Shown here piece after piece: positions 1 through 7,357 of a DNA stretch of 13,630 bases; the stretch's first letter is position 1; each line of letters begins with the position of its first letter. The position numbers and the translations under genes were made by a program. The notes below the pieces were generated by a model. That model searched no databases, was not told the DNA's origin, and saw only the letters and a list, made by a program, of their open reading frames with translations. Source of the DNA: an uncultured Actinomycetes bacterium (GTDB taxonomy: Bacteria > Actinomycetota > Actinomycetes > Nanopelagicales > Nanopelagicaceae); the NCBI GenBank assembly GCA_903892335.1, contig CAITID010000125.1, forward strand, positions 1-13,630, written 5' to 3'.

Positions 1-1518
1 GGTAAAGAAATTGCGCAAAAACAGATTGATTTAGCTGCGATCGCCAATATTTCAACCATTCTGCGCTGGTGTGAAGAGCTGCTTCACAACCTCTCTGATG
101 AACCACCTACTGCGCTTCGAACTGGTGGCATTGGCGTGCGTGATTTAAAACGAATTGCTGAACACATTGGCGTTGATGAAGCTTGTGCTGGATTTGTCGC
201 AGAGCTTTGTTACTTGGGTGGTTTATTGGTAATTGATCCAGATGATCAAATCCTGCCAACATCTGCCTTTGATTTATGGCTAACTAAAGATCCAGAAGAG
301 CGCTGGTACTCATTAACTGTGCTTTGGCTTGAAAGTTCAAGAGTTGCTGGATTAATCGGTAAAGCATCTGATAAAAATATCGCACCACTTGGACCTGAGC
401 TAGATCGCGCTGGTGTTGGCTTGATTAAACAAAGCACCTTAAAAGTTCTTCTTGATAACCCAACAGTGGCACCTGAAATCATATCTCTGCAATCAATTAT
501 TAAATGGTTAAATCCGCAACGAGCAAACAATGATTTTATTGAGTGGAATATTCGCGAAGCAGAGTGGCTTGGAATAACTGGTCAAGGCGCTCTTTCTACC
601 TACGGTAAAAATCTAATTACCTTCGCGGGTGAGTTAGGAATTGAAGCAGCCCTTCCAAAACCAGTTGATCACATTTTAATTCAAGCAGATAACAGCGCGG
701 TTGCACCAGGTCCGCTAACTGCAGAGTTAGCCGCTGAGATGGGAACGCTAGCTGATATTGAAAGTCGTGGTGGCGCCACGGTTTATCGATTTAGTGAGGC
801 ATCAATTAGGCGCGGTTTAGATCATGGTAAGACAGGTGATCAAATTAAAACTTTCTTAACTAAAATTTCTAAGACACCGATGCCGCAACCCCTTGATTAT
901 TTGATCGGTGATATTGCAAAGCGACATGGCAGATTACGGGTTGGACAATCACACTCATACATTCGTTGTGAAGATGAATCGATACTTTCACAGATACTCC
1001 ATGATAAAAAATGTGAACACTTAAGATTACGAAAGATTGCACCTACTGTTTTAATCTCCGAATTTGAATTAAGTGAGATTATTGGCGAACTTCGTGAGTT
1101 CGGTTATTTACCAGCGGCTGAAAATGCTGGTGGTGTCTTACTTTCACAACCAAATCTACGAAGAGCTAAATCAAGACCAAAGCCACCAAGAATAATTAGT
1201 GATTTCACTGTTCCTAAAGAGTCCATTGTTTTATCAGCGGTCAAGACGGTAAAAGTTGGTGATAAATCTAAGAAAGTTACGCCAATCGTTCCTGGAACAA
1301 CTGCGAATGAAACCATGGCAGTAATTAATCAATTCATTGAGGAGCAGAGTTCATTGATGATCTCTTATGCAGATACAAATGGCGGGGTATCAAATCGCAT
1401 TGTTCATCCGATCTCAGTATCACTTGGCACACTAACCGCTCGAGATCATGTGACTGGTGAGTTAACCCAATTTAGAATTCCCCGAATCAACGGCGTAGCG
1501 CCAGCGCCAGCGGAGTAA
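1..1518 (+). CDS. Helicase-associated protein (XPB partner), 5' end cut off by window
   Basis: The frame is open from the first base and ends at TAA 1516-1518, giving 505 visible residues with the start outside the window. A GTG at 136 is an internal Val, because family-like sequence (ending GGIGVRDLKRIAEHIGV) runs through it from upstream. Visible residues about 262-373 (YRFSEASIRRG through DYLIGDIAKRHGRLRV to GYLPA) match the N-terminal domain of the XPB helicase encoded two genes downstream, the Helicase_C_3-type domain. The last about 70 residues (ISYADTNGG, HPISVSLGTLTARD, FRIPRINGV) resemble a WYL domain, a regulatory ligand- or nucleic-acid-binding fold. Actinobacterial relatives sit next to XPB and are annotated helicase-associated, although no Walker motif is visible in this part. 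A role as accessory or regulatory subunit of the XPB helicase is inferred from domain sharing and context; the biochemical function is not known to me. Confidence 0.82.
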   Translation, partial: GKEIAQKQIDLAAIANISTILRWCEELLHNLSDEPPTALRTGGIGVRDLKRIAEHIGVDEACAGFVAELCYLGGLLVIDPDDQILPTSAFDLWLTKDPEERWYSLTVLWLESSRVAGLIGKASDKNIAPLGPELDRAGVGLIKQSTLKVLLDNPTVAPEIISLQSIIKWLNPQRANNDFIEWNIREAEWLGITGQGALSTYGKNLITFAGELGIEAALPKPVDHILIQADNSAVAPGPLTAELAAEMGTLADIESRGGATVYRFSEASIRRGLDHGKTGDQIKTFLTKISKTPMPQPLDYLIGDIAKRHGRLRVGQSHSYIRCEDESILSQILHDKKCEHLRLRKIAPTVLISEFELSEIIGELREFGYLPAAENAGGVLLSQPNLRRAKSRPKPPRIISDFTVPKESIVLSAVKTVKVGDKSKKVTPIVPGTTANETMAVINQFIEEQSSLMISYADTNGGVSNRIVHPISVSLGTLTARDHVTGELTQFRIPRINGVAPAPAE

Positions 1519-1551
1519 GCACCGATTATGAATATAAGGCAGAATTAACCC

Positions 1552-2625
1552 ATGAGCGCATCTGCGATTAAAGATATCCAGCGCTTAGTTGAATGCCAAT
1601 CACCTACTGAGGATTTGGCAGCATGTATCAAGGTTGTGGATTTAGCCATTGAAATCTCAGCAAATGTTTTGTCATTACCTGCAAAGAAAATTACCGAAAA
1701 TAACCGCCCAGTTTTTTGGTGGGGCGCAGAAAATCCAAAGATTGTTTTACTCTGTCATTTAGACACAGTTTGGCCACATAATTCATTTACCCCAACTTGG
1801 CAGATAGATGGCGATAACGCTAAAGGCCCGGGCGTATTTGATATGAAGGCTGGTTTTATTCAAGCACTCTATGCATTAAAAGATGTAGCAGGTGCACAGG
1901 ACAAGGTGGCATTAGTTGCTACAACAGATGAGGAAACTGGAAGTGCAGCCTCAAAAGCATTAATTGAAAAGTTAGCAAAAGGCGCCAATGCCGTATTAGT
2001 TTTTGAATCTGCAATTGATGGCAAGGTTAAAACTGGTCGCAAGGGCACATCGATGTATCAAGTAATTGTTACTGGCAAAGCTGCGCATGCTGGACTAGAG
2101 CCAGAAAAAGGAATCAACGCCACAACCGAGTTAGCAAAATTAGTTTTACAAATTATTGAGCTAGCAAACCCAGCACTTGGAACAACTGTGGTGCCAACCC
2201 TTATGCAATCCGGAACAACAACCAACACAGTTCCAGCACAAGCTAAATTAGATATTGATATCAGATCTTTCACGATGGCTGAACTAAACCGAGTTGATGC
2301 AGCGATTAAATCTTTAAAAAGTGATGTGGCCAAGGTTGATGTGGTTGGTGGAATCAATCGACCACCCCTTGAAATTTCTAGCACCAAAGAGTTGTATGAA
2401 AAATTAGAGATGGTTGCCAAGCGAATTGGAATGCCAGAAATTGGTCATGCAAGTGTTGGTGGTGCCAGCGATGGCAATCTTGCCGCAGCAGTTGGTGCAA
2501 AGGTACTAGATGGCTTAGGCGCAGTTGGGGTTGGCGCCCACGCACCAACTGAATCTTTAGTAATTTCAACAGTTGCGCCAAGAATTAAGTTAACAACAGA
2601 ATTTATTATCGAGCTCTTGAAATGA
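1552..2625 (+). CDS. M20-family zinc metallopeptidase, glutamate carboxypeptidase-like
   Basis: The 357-residue protein has the full set of co-catalytic di-zinc residues of the M20 family: His69 in CHLDTVW, the bridging Asp97 in GPGVFDMKAG, the general base pair Glu127-Glu128 in TTDEETGS, Glu152 in VFES, and His330 near the C-terminus in GAHAPTES. The middle segment (VTGKAAHAGLEPEKGINA, residues 173-190) is the dimerisation or lid domain typical of carboxypeptidase G2-type enzymes. No signal peptide is visible, so it should be cytoplasmic. By family it removes a C-terminal amino acid, often Glu, from a peptide or acyl-amino acid; the true substrate cannot be read from sequence. It starts 33 nt after the helicase-associated gene, with only a weak AAGG about 12 nt upstream, and its TGA overlaps the ATG of the XPB gene. 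It is therefore probably co-transcribed with two repair genes to which it has no obvious functional link. Confidence 0.9.
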   Translation: MSASAIKDIQRLVECQSPTEDLAACIKVVDLAIEISANVLSLPAKKITENNRPVFWWGAENPKIVLLCHLDTVWPHNSFTPTWQIDGDNAKGPGVFDMKAGFIQALYALKDVAGAQDKVALVATTDEETGSAASKALIEKLAKGANAVLVFESAIDGKVKTGRKGTSMYQVIVTGKAAHAGLEPEKGINATTELAKLVLQIIELANPALGTTVVPTLMQSGTTTNTVPAQAKLDIDIRSFTMAELNRVDAAIKSLKSDVAKVDVVGGINRPPLEISSTKELYEKLEMVAKRIGMPEIGHASVGGASDGNLAAAVGAKVLDGLGAVGVGAHAPTESLVISTVAPRIKLTTEFIIELLK

Positions 2626-4268
2626 GTGATGGCCCACTAATTGTTCAAAGTGATAAGACACTTCTACTAGATATTGATCATCTGCTCTCTGATGAGTGTC
2701 GTAGGGCGATTGCAGCATTTGCTGAGTTAGAGAAGTCACCAGAACATATTCATACCTATCGCTTAACACCACTTGGCTTATGGAATGCACGGGCTGCTGG
2801 CCATGATGCTGAGCAGGTAATTGATGTACTGCTTAAATACTCCCGCTTTGCCGTTCCACACTCATTATTAGTTGATATCGCAGAGACGATGTCACGCTAT
2901 GGCAGATTAAGACTTGAAGCACATCCAGTTCACGGATTGATTTTAGTTTCTAATGATCCCGCTGTTTTAAAAGAGGTAACTCGCGGTAAAAAAGTAGCAC
3001 CGATGTTAGGTTTGCAATTAGATCCAGAAACAATTGTTGTCCACCCTGGGCAACGTGGTTTTTTAAAACAAGCATTACTTAAATTAGGTTGGCCGGCTGA
3101 GGATTTTGCTGGTTATGTAGATGGTGAACACCATGAGATTGCCCTGCGCCAAGATGGTTGGAAAATTCGTAAATATCAAGAGCTAGCTGCTGAAGGTTTT
3201 TGGCATGGTGGCTCAGGTGTTGTTGTACTTCCATGTGGTGCTGGTAAAACAATTGTTGGCGCTGCTGCAATGGCTCACGCCAAAGCAACTACCTTGATAT
3301 TAGTTACTAACACTGTGGCTGCTAGGCAGTGGCGAGATGAGCTGCTGCGCAGAACCGATTTAAATGAAGATGATATTGGTGAATACAGCGGTTCTAAGAA
3401 AGAGATTAGACCAGTAACAATTGCTACTTATCAAGTGATGACAACTAAGAAGCAAGGCGTTTATGCCCACCTTGATCTCTTTGATGCAATTGACTGGGGC
3501 TTAATTATTTATGATGAGGTGCATTTATTACCTGCGCCAATCTTTAGATTTACTGCCGATATTCAATCCAGACGCAGACTTGGTTTAACCGCAACATTAG
3601 TGCGAGAAGATGGCATGGAGGGTGAAGTATTTTCACTCATAGGTCCAAAAAGATTTGATGTTCCTTGGAAAGAGATTGAAGCACAAGGCTATATCGCACC
3701 TGCCGACTGTGTTGAAGTTCGAGTAACACTAACTGATGCAGAGCGATTAAATTATGCCACCGCCGAGCAAGAAGATCGCTATAAATTTTGCGCTACCACC
3801 CAAACCAAAAAAGCGGTTGCAATTGCACTTGCCAAACAACATGCAGATGATCAAGTACTAGTAATTGGGCAATACTTAGAGCAATTAGATGAGTTAAGCG
3901 CCGCACTAGGTGTTCCAGTAATTAAAGGTGCGACGCCAATTAAAGAGCGAGAAATTTTGTTTGCAAAGTTTAGAAGCGGTGAAATAAAGTGTTTAGTTGT
4001 TTCTAAAGTAGCTAACTTTTCAATTGATTTACCAGAGGCATCTATTGCAATTCAAGTTTCTGGCACCTTTGGTTCAAGGCAGGAAGAAGCGCAGCGACTA
4101 GGACGAATCCTTCGTCCTAAAGCAGATGGCCGTGGTGCCCGTTTCTATTCATTAGTTGCACGTGACACGATTGATCAAGATTTTGCCCAAAACCGCCAGC
4201 GCTTCTTAGCTGAGCAGGGGTATGCATATCGAATTATTGATGCAGATGAAGTTCTAAACAAAAATTAA
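2622..4268 (+). CDS. xpb: XPB-type DNA repair helicase (SF2, 3'-5')
   Basis: The 548-residue protein is an ATP-dependent DNA helicase of the bacterial and archaeal XPB/Ssl2 family. In order it shows an N-terminal domain (about 46-141, YRLTPLGLWNA to SRYGRLRLE), Walker A LPCGAGKT (203-210), motif Ia VTNTVAARQW (228-237), DEVH box (298-301), motif III LTAT (322-325), the XPB-specific RED motif (Arg328-Glu329-Asp330), and motif VI QEEAQRLGRILRP (487-499). The length is typical of actinobacterial XPB. In archaea and eukaryotes the family opens DNA in nucleotide excision repair or transcription; in actinobacteria unwinding is established but the physiological role is less clear. The ATG overlaps the stop of the upstream peptidase gene (ATGA), which implies translational coupling. 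Its stop overlaps the convergent glutaredoxin gene by 4 nt. The match to the family is unambiguous, and no key motif is missing. Confidence 0.96.
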   Translation: MSDGPLIVQSDKTLLLDIDHLLSDECRRAIAAFAELEKSPEHIHTYRLTPLGLWNARAAGHDAEQVIDVLLKYSRFAVPHSLLVDIAETMSRYGRLRLEAHPVHGLILVSNDPAVLKEVTRGKKVAPMLGLQLDPETIVVHPGQRGFLKQALLKLGWPAEDFAGYVDGEHHEIALRQDGWKIRKYQELAAEGFWHGGSGVVVLPCGAGKTIVGAAAMAHAKATTLILVTNTVAARQWRDELLRRTDLNEDDIGEYSGSKKEIRPVTIATYQVMTTKKQGVYAHLDLFDAIDWGLIIYDEVHLLPAPIFRFTADIQSRRRLGLTATLVREDGMEGEVFSLIGPKRFDVPWKEIEAQGYIAPADCVEVRVTLTDAERLNYATAEQEDRYKFCATTQTKKAVAIALAKQHADDQVLVIGQYLEQLDELSAALGVPVIKGATPIKEREILFAKFRSGEIKCLVVSKVANFSIDLPEASIAIQVSGTFGSRQEEAQRLGRILRPKADGRGARFYSLVARDTIDQDFAQNRQRFLAEQGYAYRIIDADEVLNKN

Positions 4269-4501
4269 TTTTTAATTGCTTTAGTAAATCTTTCTAAATC
4301 TACCCGCCAATAATCATGGGGCTGTTGATCAATTAAAATTACCGGCACTTGCTCGCCATAAGCCTTCTCTAATTCAGGATTACCATCAATTAATTTCACC
4401 TCTAAATTAAAAGCATTCTTTGATTTCACAGATTCAATCAAATCAATTGCTACCTCACATAGATGGCAACCAGTGCGGCTATAAACTGTTACCGTCTTCA
4501 T
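4265..4501 (-). CDS. Glutaredoxin-like thioredoxin-fold protein
   Basis: This 78-residue cytoplasmic protein begins with a beta strand followed by YSRTGCHLC, giving a dithiol CxxC redox site (Cys12-His-Leu-Cys15). It later has VPVILID, the cis-proline loop position of the thioredoxin fold. Its size and the CHLC motif match short bacterial glutaredoxin family proteins (DUF836 / glutaredoxin-like type). It probably carries out thiol-disulfide exchange; the reductant and target are unknown. The ATG overlaps the TGA of the upstream 109-residue gene (4-nt ATGA), so the two are almost certainly one transcript. Its stop overlaps that of the convergent XPB gene in the sequence TTAA. No transcription terminator is visible at this convergent junction. 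Confidence 0.88.
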   Translation of the reverse strand: MKTVTVYSRTGCHLCEVAIDLIESVKSKNAFNLEVKLIDGNPELEKAYGEQVPVILIDQQPHDYWRVDLERFTKAIKN

Positions 4502-4827
4502 TCGCGGCGTAGTTTGCCTGTTGAAAATATCCGATCGCTAAACTCTTGAACAACAAGAGTAATGTCACCTTTTGCCTTAGTTAAATTCATTTCGAATTGT
4601 TGAAGTGTTGCATTGGTAGTTGTTTCAGCAATAGTGCCTACTAGTGGGCCGTAACGTTTTGATAAGAATTGATCAGCTAATTTGCCAATTGCTTTTGCTA
4701 AATCTGCGCGGGCTTCATCAAGTGTTGGTTCTGGAGCTTTTGTGTTTGCAATTGCCGATTTTGGTTGCTCTCGGCGAGCGCGAAGATAATTTTCCTGAAT
4801 TCTTGCTGATAACTTCTCATCTGGCAT
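4498..4827 (-). CDS. Hypothetical 109-residue soluble protein
   Basis: I do not recognise this protein. It is 109 residues, highly charged, with no signal peptide, membrane segment or cysteine. The N-terminal 30 or so residues are basic and polar (ARIQENYLRARREQP), followed by a Pro/Ala linker (NTKAPEPTLDEA) and a probably helical body (ADLAKAIGKLADQFL, then NATLQQFEMNLTKAKGDI). The C-terminus is basic (TGKLRRE). It is the first gene of a two-gene unit with the glutaredoxin-like gene, with which it overlaps by 4 nt. That is the strongest evidence that it is real and may act with that redox protein. The start lies only 34 bp from the divergent protease gene, so the shared gap must hold both promoters. 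An opposite-strand frame over the same bases lacks family features and is taken as a shadow. Confidence 0.72.
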   Translation of the reverse strand: MPDEKLSARIQENYLRARREQPKSAIANTKAPEPTLDEARADLAKAIGKLADQFLSKRYGPLVGTIAETTTNATLQQFEMNLTKAKGDITLVVQEFSDRIFSTGKLRRE

Positions 4828-4833
4828 GAGCCA

Positions 4834-4839
4834 ATCATC
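4834..4839 (-). promoter_or_regulatory. Weak candidate -10 element for the 109-residue/glutaredoxin unit
   Basis: On the minus strand GATGAT ends 6 nt before the ATG at 4827, the spacing expected for a leaderless start. It departs from the TANNNT consensus at its first base, and no -35 is evident. The call rests mainly on position and on the lack of any Shine-Dalgarno. Confidence 0.3.
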
Positions 4840-4848
4840 GCAGACTGT

Positions 4849-4854
4849 TAATCT
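4849..4854 (+). promoter_or_regulatory. Candidate -10 element for a leaderless protease mRNA
   Basis: TAATCT fits TANNNT and ends 7 nt before the ATG at 4862, so transcription would begin at or next to the A of the start codon. There is no Shine-Dalgarno in this 34-bp divergent gap. The position also supports choosing the ATG at 4862 over one at 4826. Confidence 0.5.
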
Positions 4855-4861
4855 TGCCGCT

Positions 4862-7207
4862 ATGCGCAGAAAGTCGATACTCCTAACTTTTGGCTTACTG
4901 CTCTCATTACTGGGTTCTCCCGCTCCGCAAGCATCCGCACTTGGCGTTATATCTGTGCCAGCGCCTTGGGTCTACACATATGCTGGCGATGGACAGGTTG
5001 CTGTAAAACAACAACCACGCACGCCATCAGCAAACATTGAAAAGAAATCTAATTTTGTAGTTGAATTTAATACCGTTCCAGAAAGTGCAAGGCCAGCAAT
5101 TCAAGCAGCAATCGATACTTGGTCTGAGAACTTTTCATCAAAAGTAGATGTGCGGGTGAACATCACCTGGGCGCGCTCTGCCAATTCTGGTGTGCTTGCA
5201 TCCGCTAGCTCAGTTAGTAACTTTGTCTTCCCAGAAGCACCAGATAAAACTCTTTACTACGCATCTGCTTTAGCAAACTCAATTGCTGGCCGAGACCTAG
5301 ATAAAGATAAGCCGGAGATGGAAATAACGATTACATCAACTGCGCCTTGGTATTTAGGCACCGATGGTAATTGCCCAAAGAATCTTTATGATCTGCAATC
5401 TGTGATCCTGCATGAGATGGGACATGGCTTAGGTTTTATCAGCGGAAGTTATTACGATGAATTTAGCGGAGCTGCTCGAATTGAAATGCCAACGCCATTT
5501 GATGCCTACGCACAGTTGCCAGATGGTCGCCGGCTTGCCGATATGCCATCGCCTTCACTTGAGACTGGTCGTGCGCTAACTACATCACTTGTTTGGTCTG
5601 GTGAAAATGGTATTCGAGCAAATAATAATGTTAAGCCAAAACTATTTACCCCGCCGGTTTATGAACCCGGATCTTCCGTAAGCCACTTAGATGAGGCCAC
5701 TTTTAAAGATTCCACACTTGATGCGGTCATGACACCAAATTTAGATTCCGGTGAAGTCTTTCACCTACCTGGCCCATTACTTCTTGCAATGTTTGAGGAT
5801 ATGCGATTAAAGCCACCGGCCGGAGTTTCCTATGCATTGCCACAAGTTGTGCAAAATCAAAAGGCATTAATTGCTGATCAAGCAGCCATCATTCAATTTG
5901 CGCCACCAATTAACGCTCGTGTTGCCCAAATTGATGAGTACCAAATTAAAAATCTGCAGACTGGTGATTCTCTAACAGTTAAAGAAAGCCCAGCAATCTT
6001 TCGCAATTTAAAAAATGGCGTGAAATACACATTTGCTATTACAGCTAAAAATGATTTAGGAACATCCCTGGCCGTAAATACCAATTCCATTACGCCTCAG
6101 GCAGCTTGGAAAAGTACTGTCATTGATCCAGCTGCTGATGCTAAATTCCTAGCAACAGCTACTTATGGCGGGAAAGCGGTTATTGCCTACTCTGATAGTA
6201 AAAATGGAGATCTAAAGCTGGCAACACAAAATGCTAGTAAATGGAGTATTACTACCGTGGATGGAAATTCTTCTGCCAGTGGGAAAACTACAAATAATGT
6301 AAGTGGTTATATTTCAATCTGTACCTCAACTGTGGCCAAGGTAAATTACCTGCACCTTTTCTATACCGATCTAGATGAGCGAGATCTACGCTATGCAGTA
6401 TTTAACGGCAAGGGCTGGAAGTATGAAACTGTTGATGGCGACGGGCCAAAGATTCAAGATTACAAAGAAGCGGATCGAGTACGCGGCGCGTCTGATGTTT
6501 CAGTATCTAATGCTTGTGCAATTAACACAGCAGGTGTTCAGGTTTTCTACCGAGATGAAAGTCAAGGAATTGTTCTAGGCGCTGTTAAAAGTGGCACCGA
6601 GTGGCGCTATGAGATTGTTGATGGCGACAAAGACACCGAAGGTCGAACTACTGGTGATGTTGGTTTTCACATGAAATCTATAACTGTAGGGAAGCGAATT
6701 CACCTGATCTATGACAGCGTCAATGGATTTGATCTTGAGAAAAATGTAACCAAAGGCGAGATTAGATATGCCAGTAGAAGTAGTGGCTTAGTTGAGGATT
6801 GGGTATTTCAAACTTTAGATACACCAGCTAATGGGGTTTCAGTTGCTGGCTACGATGTCGCCATCTTCAACAGTGTGCGTGGTGTAACAGCAGCCTGGTT
6901 TACTGGCAGCGGGGTAACTTTTCCAAACCCAAATCAACTTCGCACCAAGGTTGTAACCGCTTCGACTAGCTCTTCATTTACAGCAGCCAACTATGGAATC
7001 CCAAATTCTCCGGCAACAATAGATGAAAAGAGTGTTTTGTTTGGCTGCGAACTTAGATTGTGCGCACTTAATAGGGCGGACAAATCAATTGCACTTGTAT
7101 CTAGAAATCAGATTGTAAAAGATGGTAAAGCATCTTGGATTACTATAAATAAAACCAGATACGCACTTGCTGGCGTATCTGGGAAATTAACTTTGTTTAA
7201 ACCGTAA
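4862..7207 (+). CDS. Secreted metzincin-like zinc protease with Fn3 and propeller-like repeats
   Basis: From the ATG at 4862 the protein has 781 residues and opens with a good Sec signal peptide (MRRKSILLTFG, hydrophobic core, PQASA cut near residue 26). An in-frame ATG at 4826 would place a polar extension before the signal peptide and overlap the divergent gene, so it is not preferred. The catalytic core carries HEMGHGLGF (His184, Glu185, His188). The usual metzincin third ligand position, three residues after the Gly, is Ser. A later SHLDE (His275) followed by VMTP (Met290), a Met-turn, suggests a leishmanolysin (M8)-like insertion between the second and third ligands. An Fn3-like domain follows at about 320-415. 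The rest, about 416-700, repeats units of the form W-x(4)-TVDG, with Trp at 416, 461, 519, 581 and 647, and is probably a beta-propeller-like binding region. It should be an exported endopeptidase; the substrate is unknown. Confidence 0.85.
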   Translation: MRRKSILLTFGLLLSLLGSPAPQASALGVISVPAPWVYTYAGDGQVAVKQQPRTPSANIEKKSNFVVEFNTVPESARPAIQAAIDTWSENFSSKVDVRVNITWARSANSGVLASASSVSNFVFPEAPDKTLYYASALANSIAGRDLDKDKPEMEITITSTAPWYLGTDGNCPKNLYDLQSVILHEMGHGLGFISGSYYDEFSGAARIEMPTPFDAYAQLPDGRRLADMPSPSLETGRALTTSLVWSGENGIRANNNVKPKLFTPPVYEPGSSVSHLDEATFKDSTLDAVMTPNLDSGEVFHLPGPLLLAMFEDMRLKPPAGVSYALPQVVQNQKALIADQAAIIQFAPPINARVAQIDEYQIKNLQTGDSLTVKESPAIFRNLKNGVKYTFAITAKNDLGTSLAVNTNSITPQAAWKSTVIDPAADAKFLATATYGGKAVIAYSDSKNGDLKLATQNASKWSITTVDGNSSASGKTTNNVSGYISICTSTVAKVNYLHLFYTDLDERDLRYAVFNGKGWKYETVDGDGPKIQDYKEADRVRGASDVSVSNACAINTAGVQVFYRDESQGIVLGAVKSGTEWRYEIVDGDKDTEGRTTGDVGFHMKSITVGKRIHLIYDSVNGFDLEKNVTKGEIRYASRSSGLVEDWVFQTLDTPANGVSVAGYDVAIFNSVRGVTAAWFTGSGVTFPNPNQLRTKVVTASTSSSFTAANYGIPNSPATIDEKSVLFGCELRLCALNRADKSIALVSRNQIVKDGKASWITINKTRYALAGVSGKLTLFKP
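7145..7182 (-). terminator. Intrinsic terminator of the proC-bS22 operon, inside the opposing protease CDS
   Basis: CCAGATACGC (7155-7164) and GCGTATCTGG (7173-7182) form a perfect 10-bp stem with an 8-nt loop. Read on the minus strand, the stem is followed directly by TTTTATTTAT (7154 to 7145), the layout of a Rho-independent terminator. It lies 38 nt beyond the bS22 stop codon. On the plus strand the stem is followed by mixed sequence, so it should act mainly on minus-strand transcripts. The whole element is coding sequence (last about 20 codons) of the convergent protease gene. Confidence 0.72.
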
Positions 7208-7220
7208 CTGAGTAAAAAAC

Positions 7221-7319
7221 TTACTTTGCGTTACGACGTTGAATTCTGGTTTTCTTAAGAAGTTTTTTATGCTTTTTCTTCGCCATACGTTTACGGCGCT
7301 TCTTAATTACTGAACCCAT
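7221..7319 (-). CDS. Small ribosomal subunit protein bS22 (AURKAIP1/COX24 domain)
   Basis: This is a 32-residue protein starting MGSVIKKRRKRMAKKKHKK and ending IQRRNAK. More than half of it is Lys or Arg. It matches the actinobacterial bS22 protein, an AURKAIP1/COX24-domain peptide that binds the 30S subunit and was found in mycobacterial ribosome structures. The length is normal for the family (32-33 residues). A strong Shine-Dalgarno, AAAGGAG, lies 4 nt upstream of the ATG, unlike the leaderless-looking genes nearby. In mycobacteria the homologous gene also lies just downstream of proC. Here it is the last gene of a proC - secreted protein - bS22 series, followed by a good intrinsic terminator. 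It is easily missed by gene callers because of its size. Confidence 0.93.
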   Translation of the reverse strand: MGSVIKKRRKRMAKKKHKKLLKKTRIQRRNAK

Positions 7320-7323
7320 TTTG

Positions 7324-7330
7324 CTCCTTT
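7324..7330 (-). promoter_or_regulatory. Strong Shine-Dalgarno of bS22
   Basis: AAAGGAG on the minus strand lies 4 nt before the ATG of the bS22 gene. It is the clearest ribosome binding site in the window and confirms the start of this very short gene. Confidence 0.85.
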
Positions 7331-7357
7331 AGTTTTAATAACAATTGTCAAAGATTA

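Noticed and set aside
136..138. GTG as start of the helicase-associated protein
   Set aside because: The frame is open from base 1 and the upstream residues fit the family, so this is an internal valine of a gene that begins outside the window.
2058..2420. 120-residue open frame opposite the M20 peptidase gene
   Set aside because: It lies entirely within a gene with complete catalytic motifs, and shows only codon-complement composition and no family features.
4099..4119. Perfect 9-bp inverted repeat (TAGGACGAA, loop TCC) inside the XPB gene
   Set aside because: It lies in the motif VI codons, has no T-rich run on either strand and is 146 nt before the stop, so it is probably a by-product of the Arg/Leu/Pro codons.
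4826..4828. ATG as start of the secreted protease
   Set aside because: It overlaps the divergent gene's ATG in a shared CATG, adds 12 polar residues before a clean signal peptide, and lies upstream of the likely -10 element.
7211..7225. Small hairpin AGTAA-loop-TTACT between the protease and bS22 genes, as a plus-strand terminator
   Set aside because: The stem is only 5 bp and AT-rich, with a short T run; too weak to call.
7346..7351. TTGACA on the minus strand as a -35 box for the bS22 gene
   Set aside because: At 17-nt spacing the -10 would fall on the Shine-Dalgarno, and no TANNNT is suitably placed.
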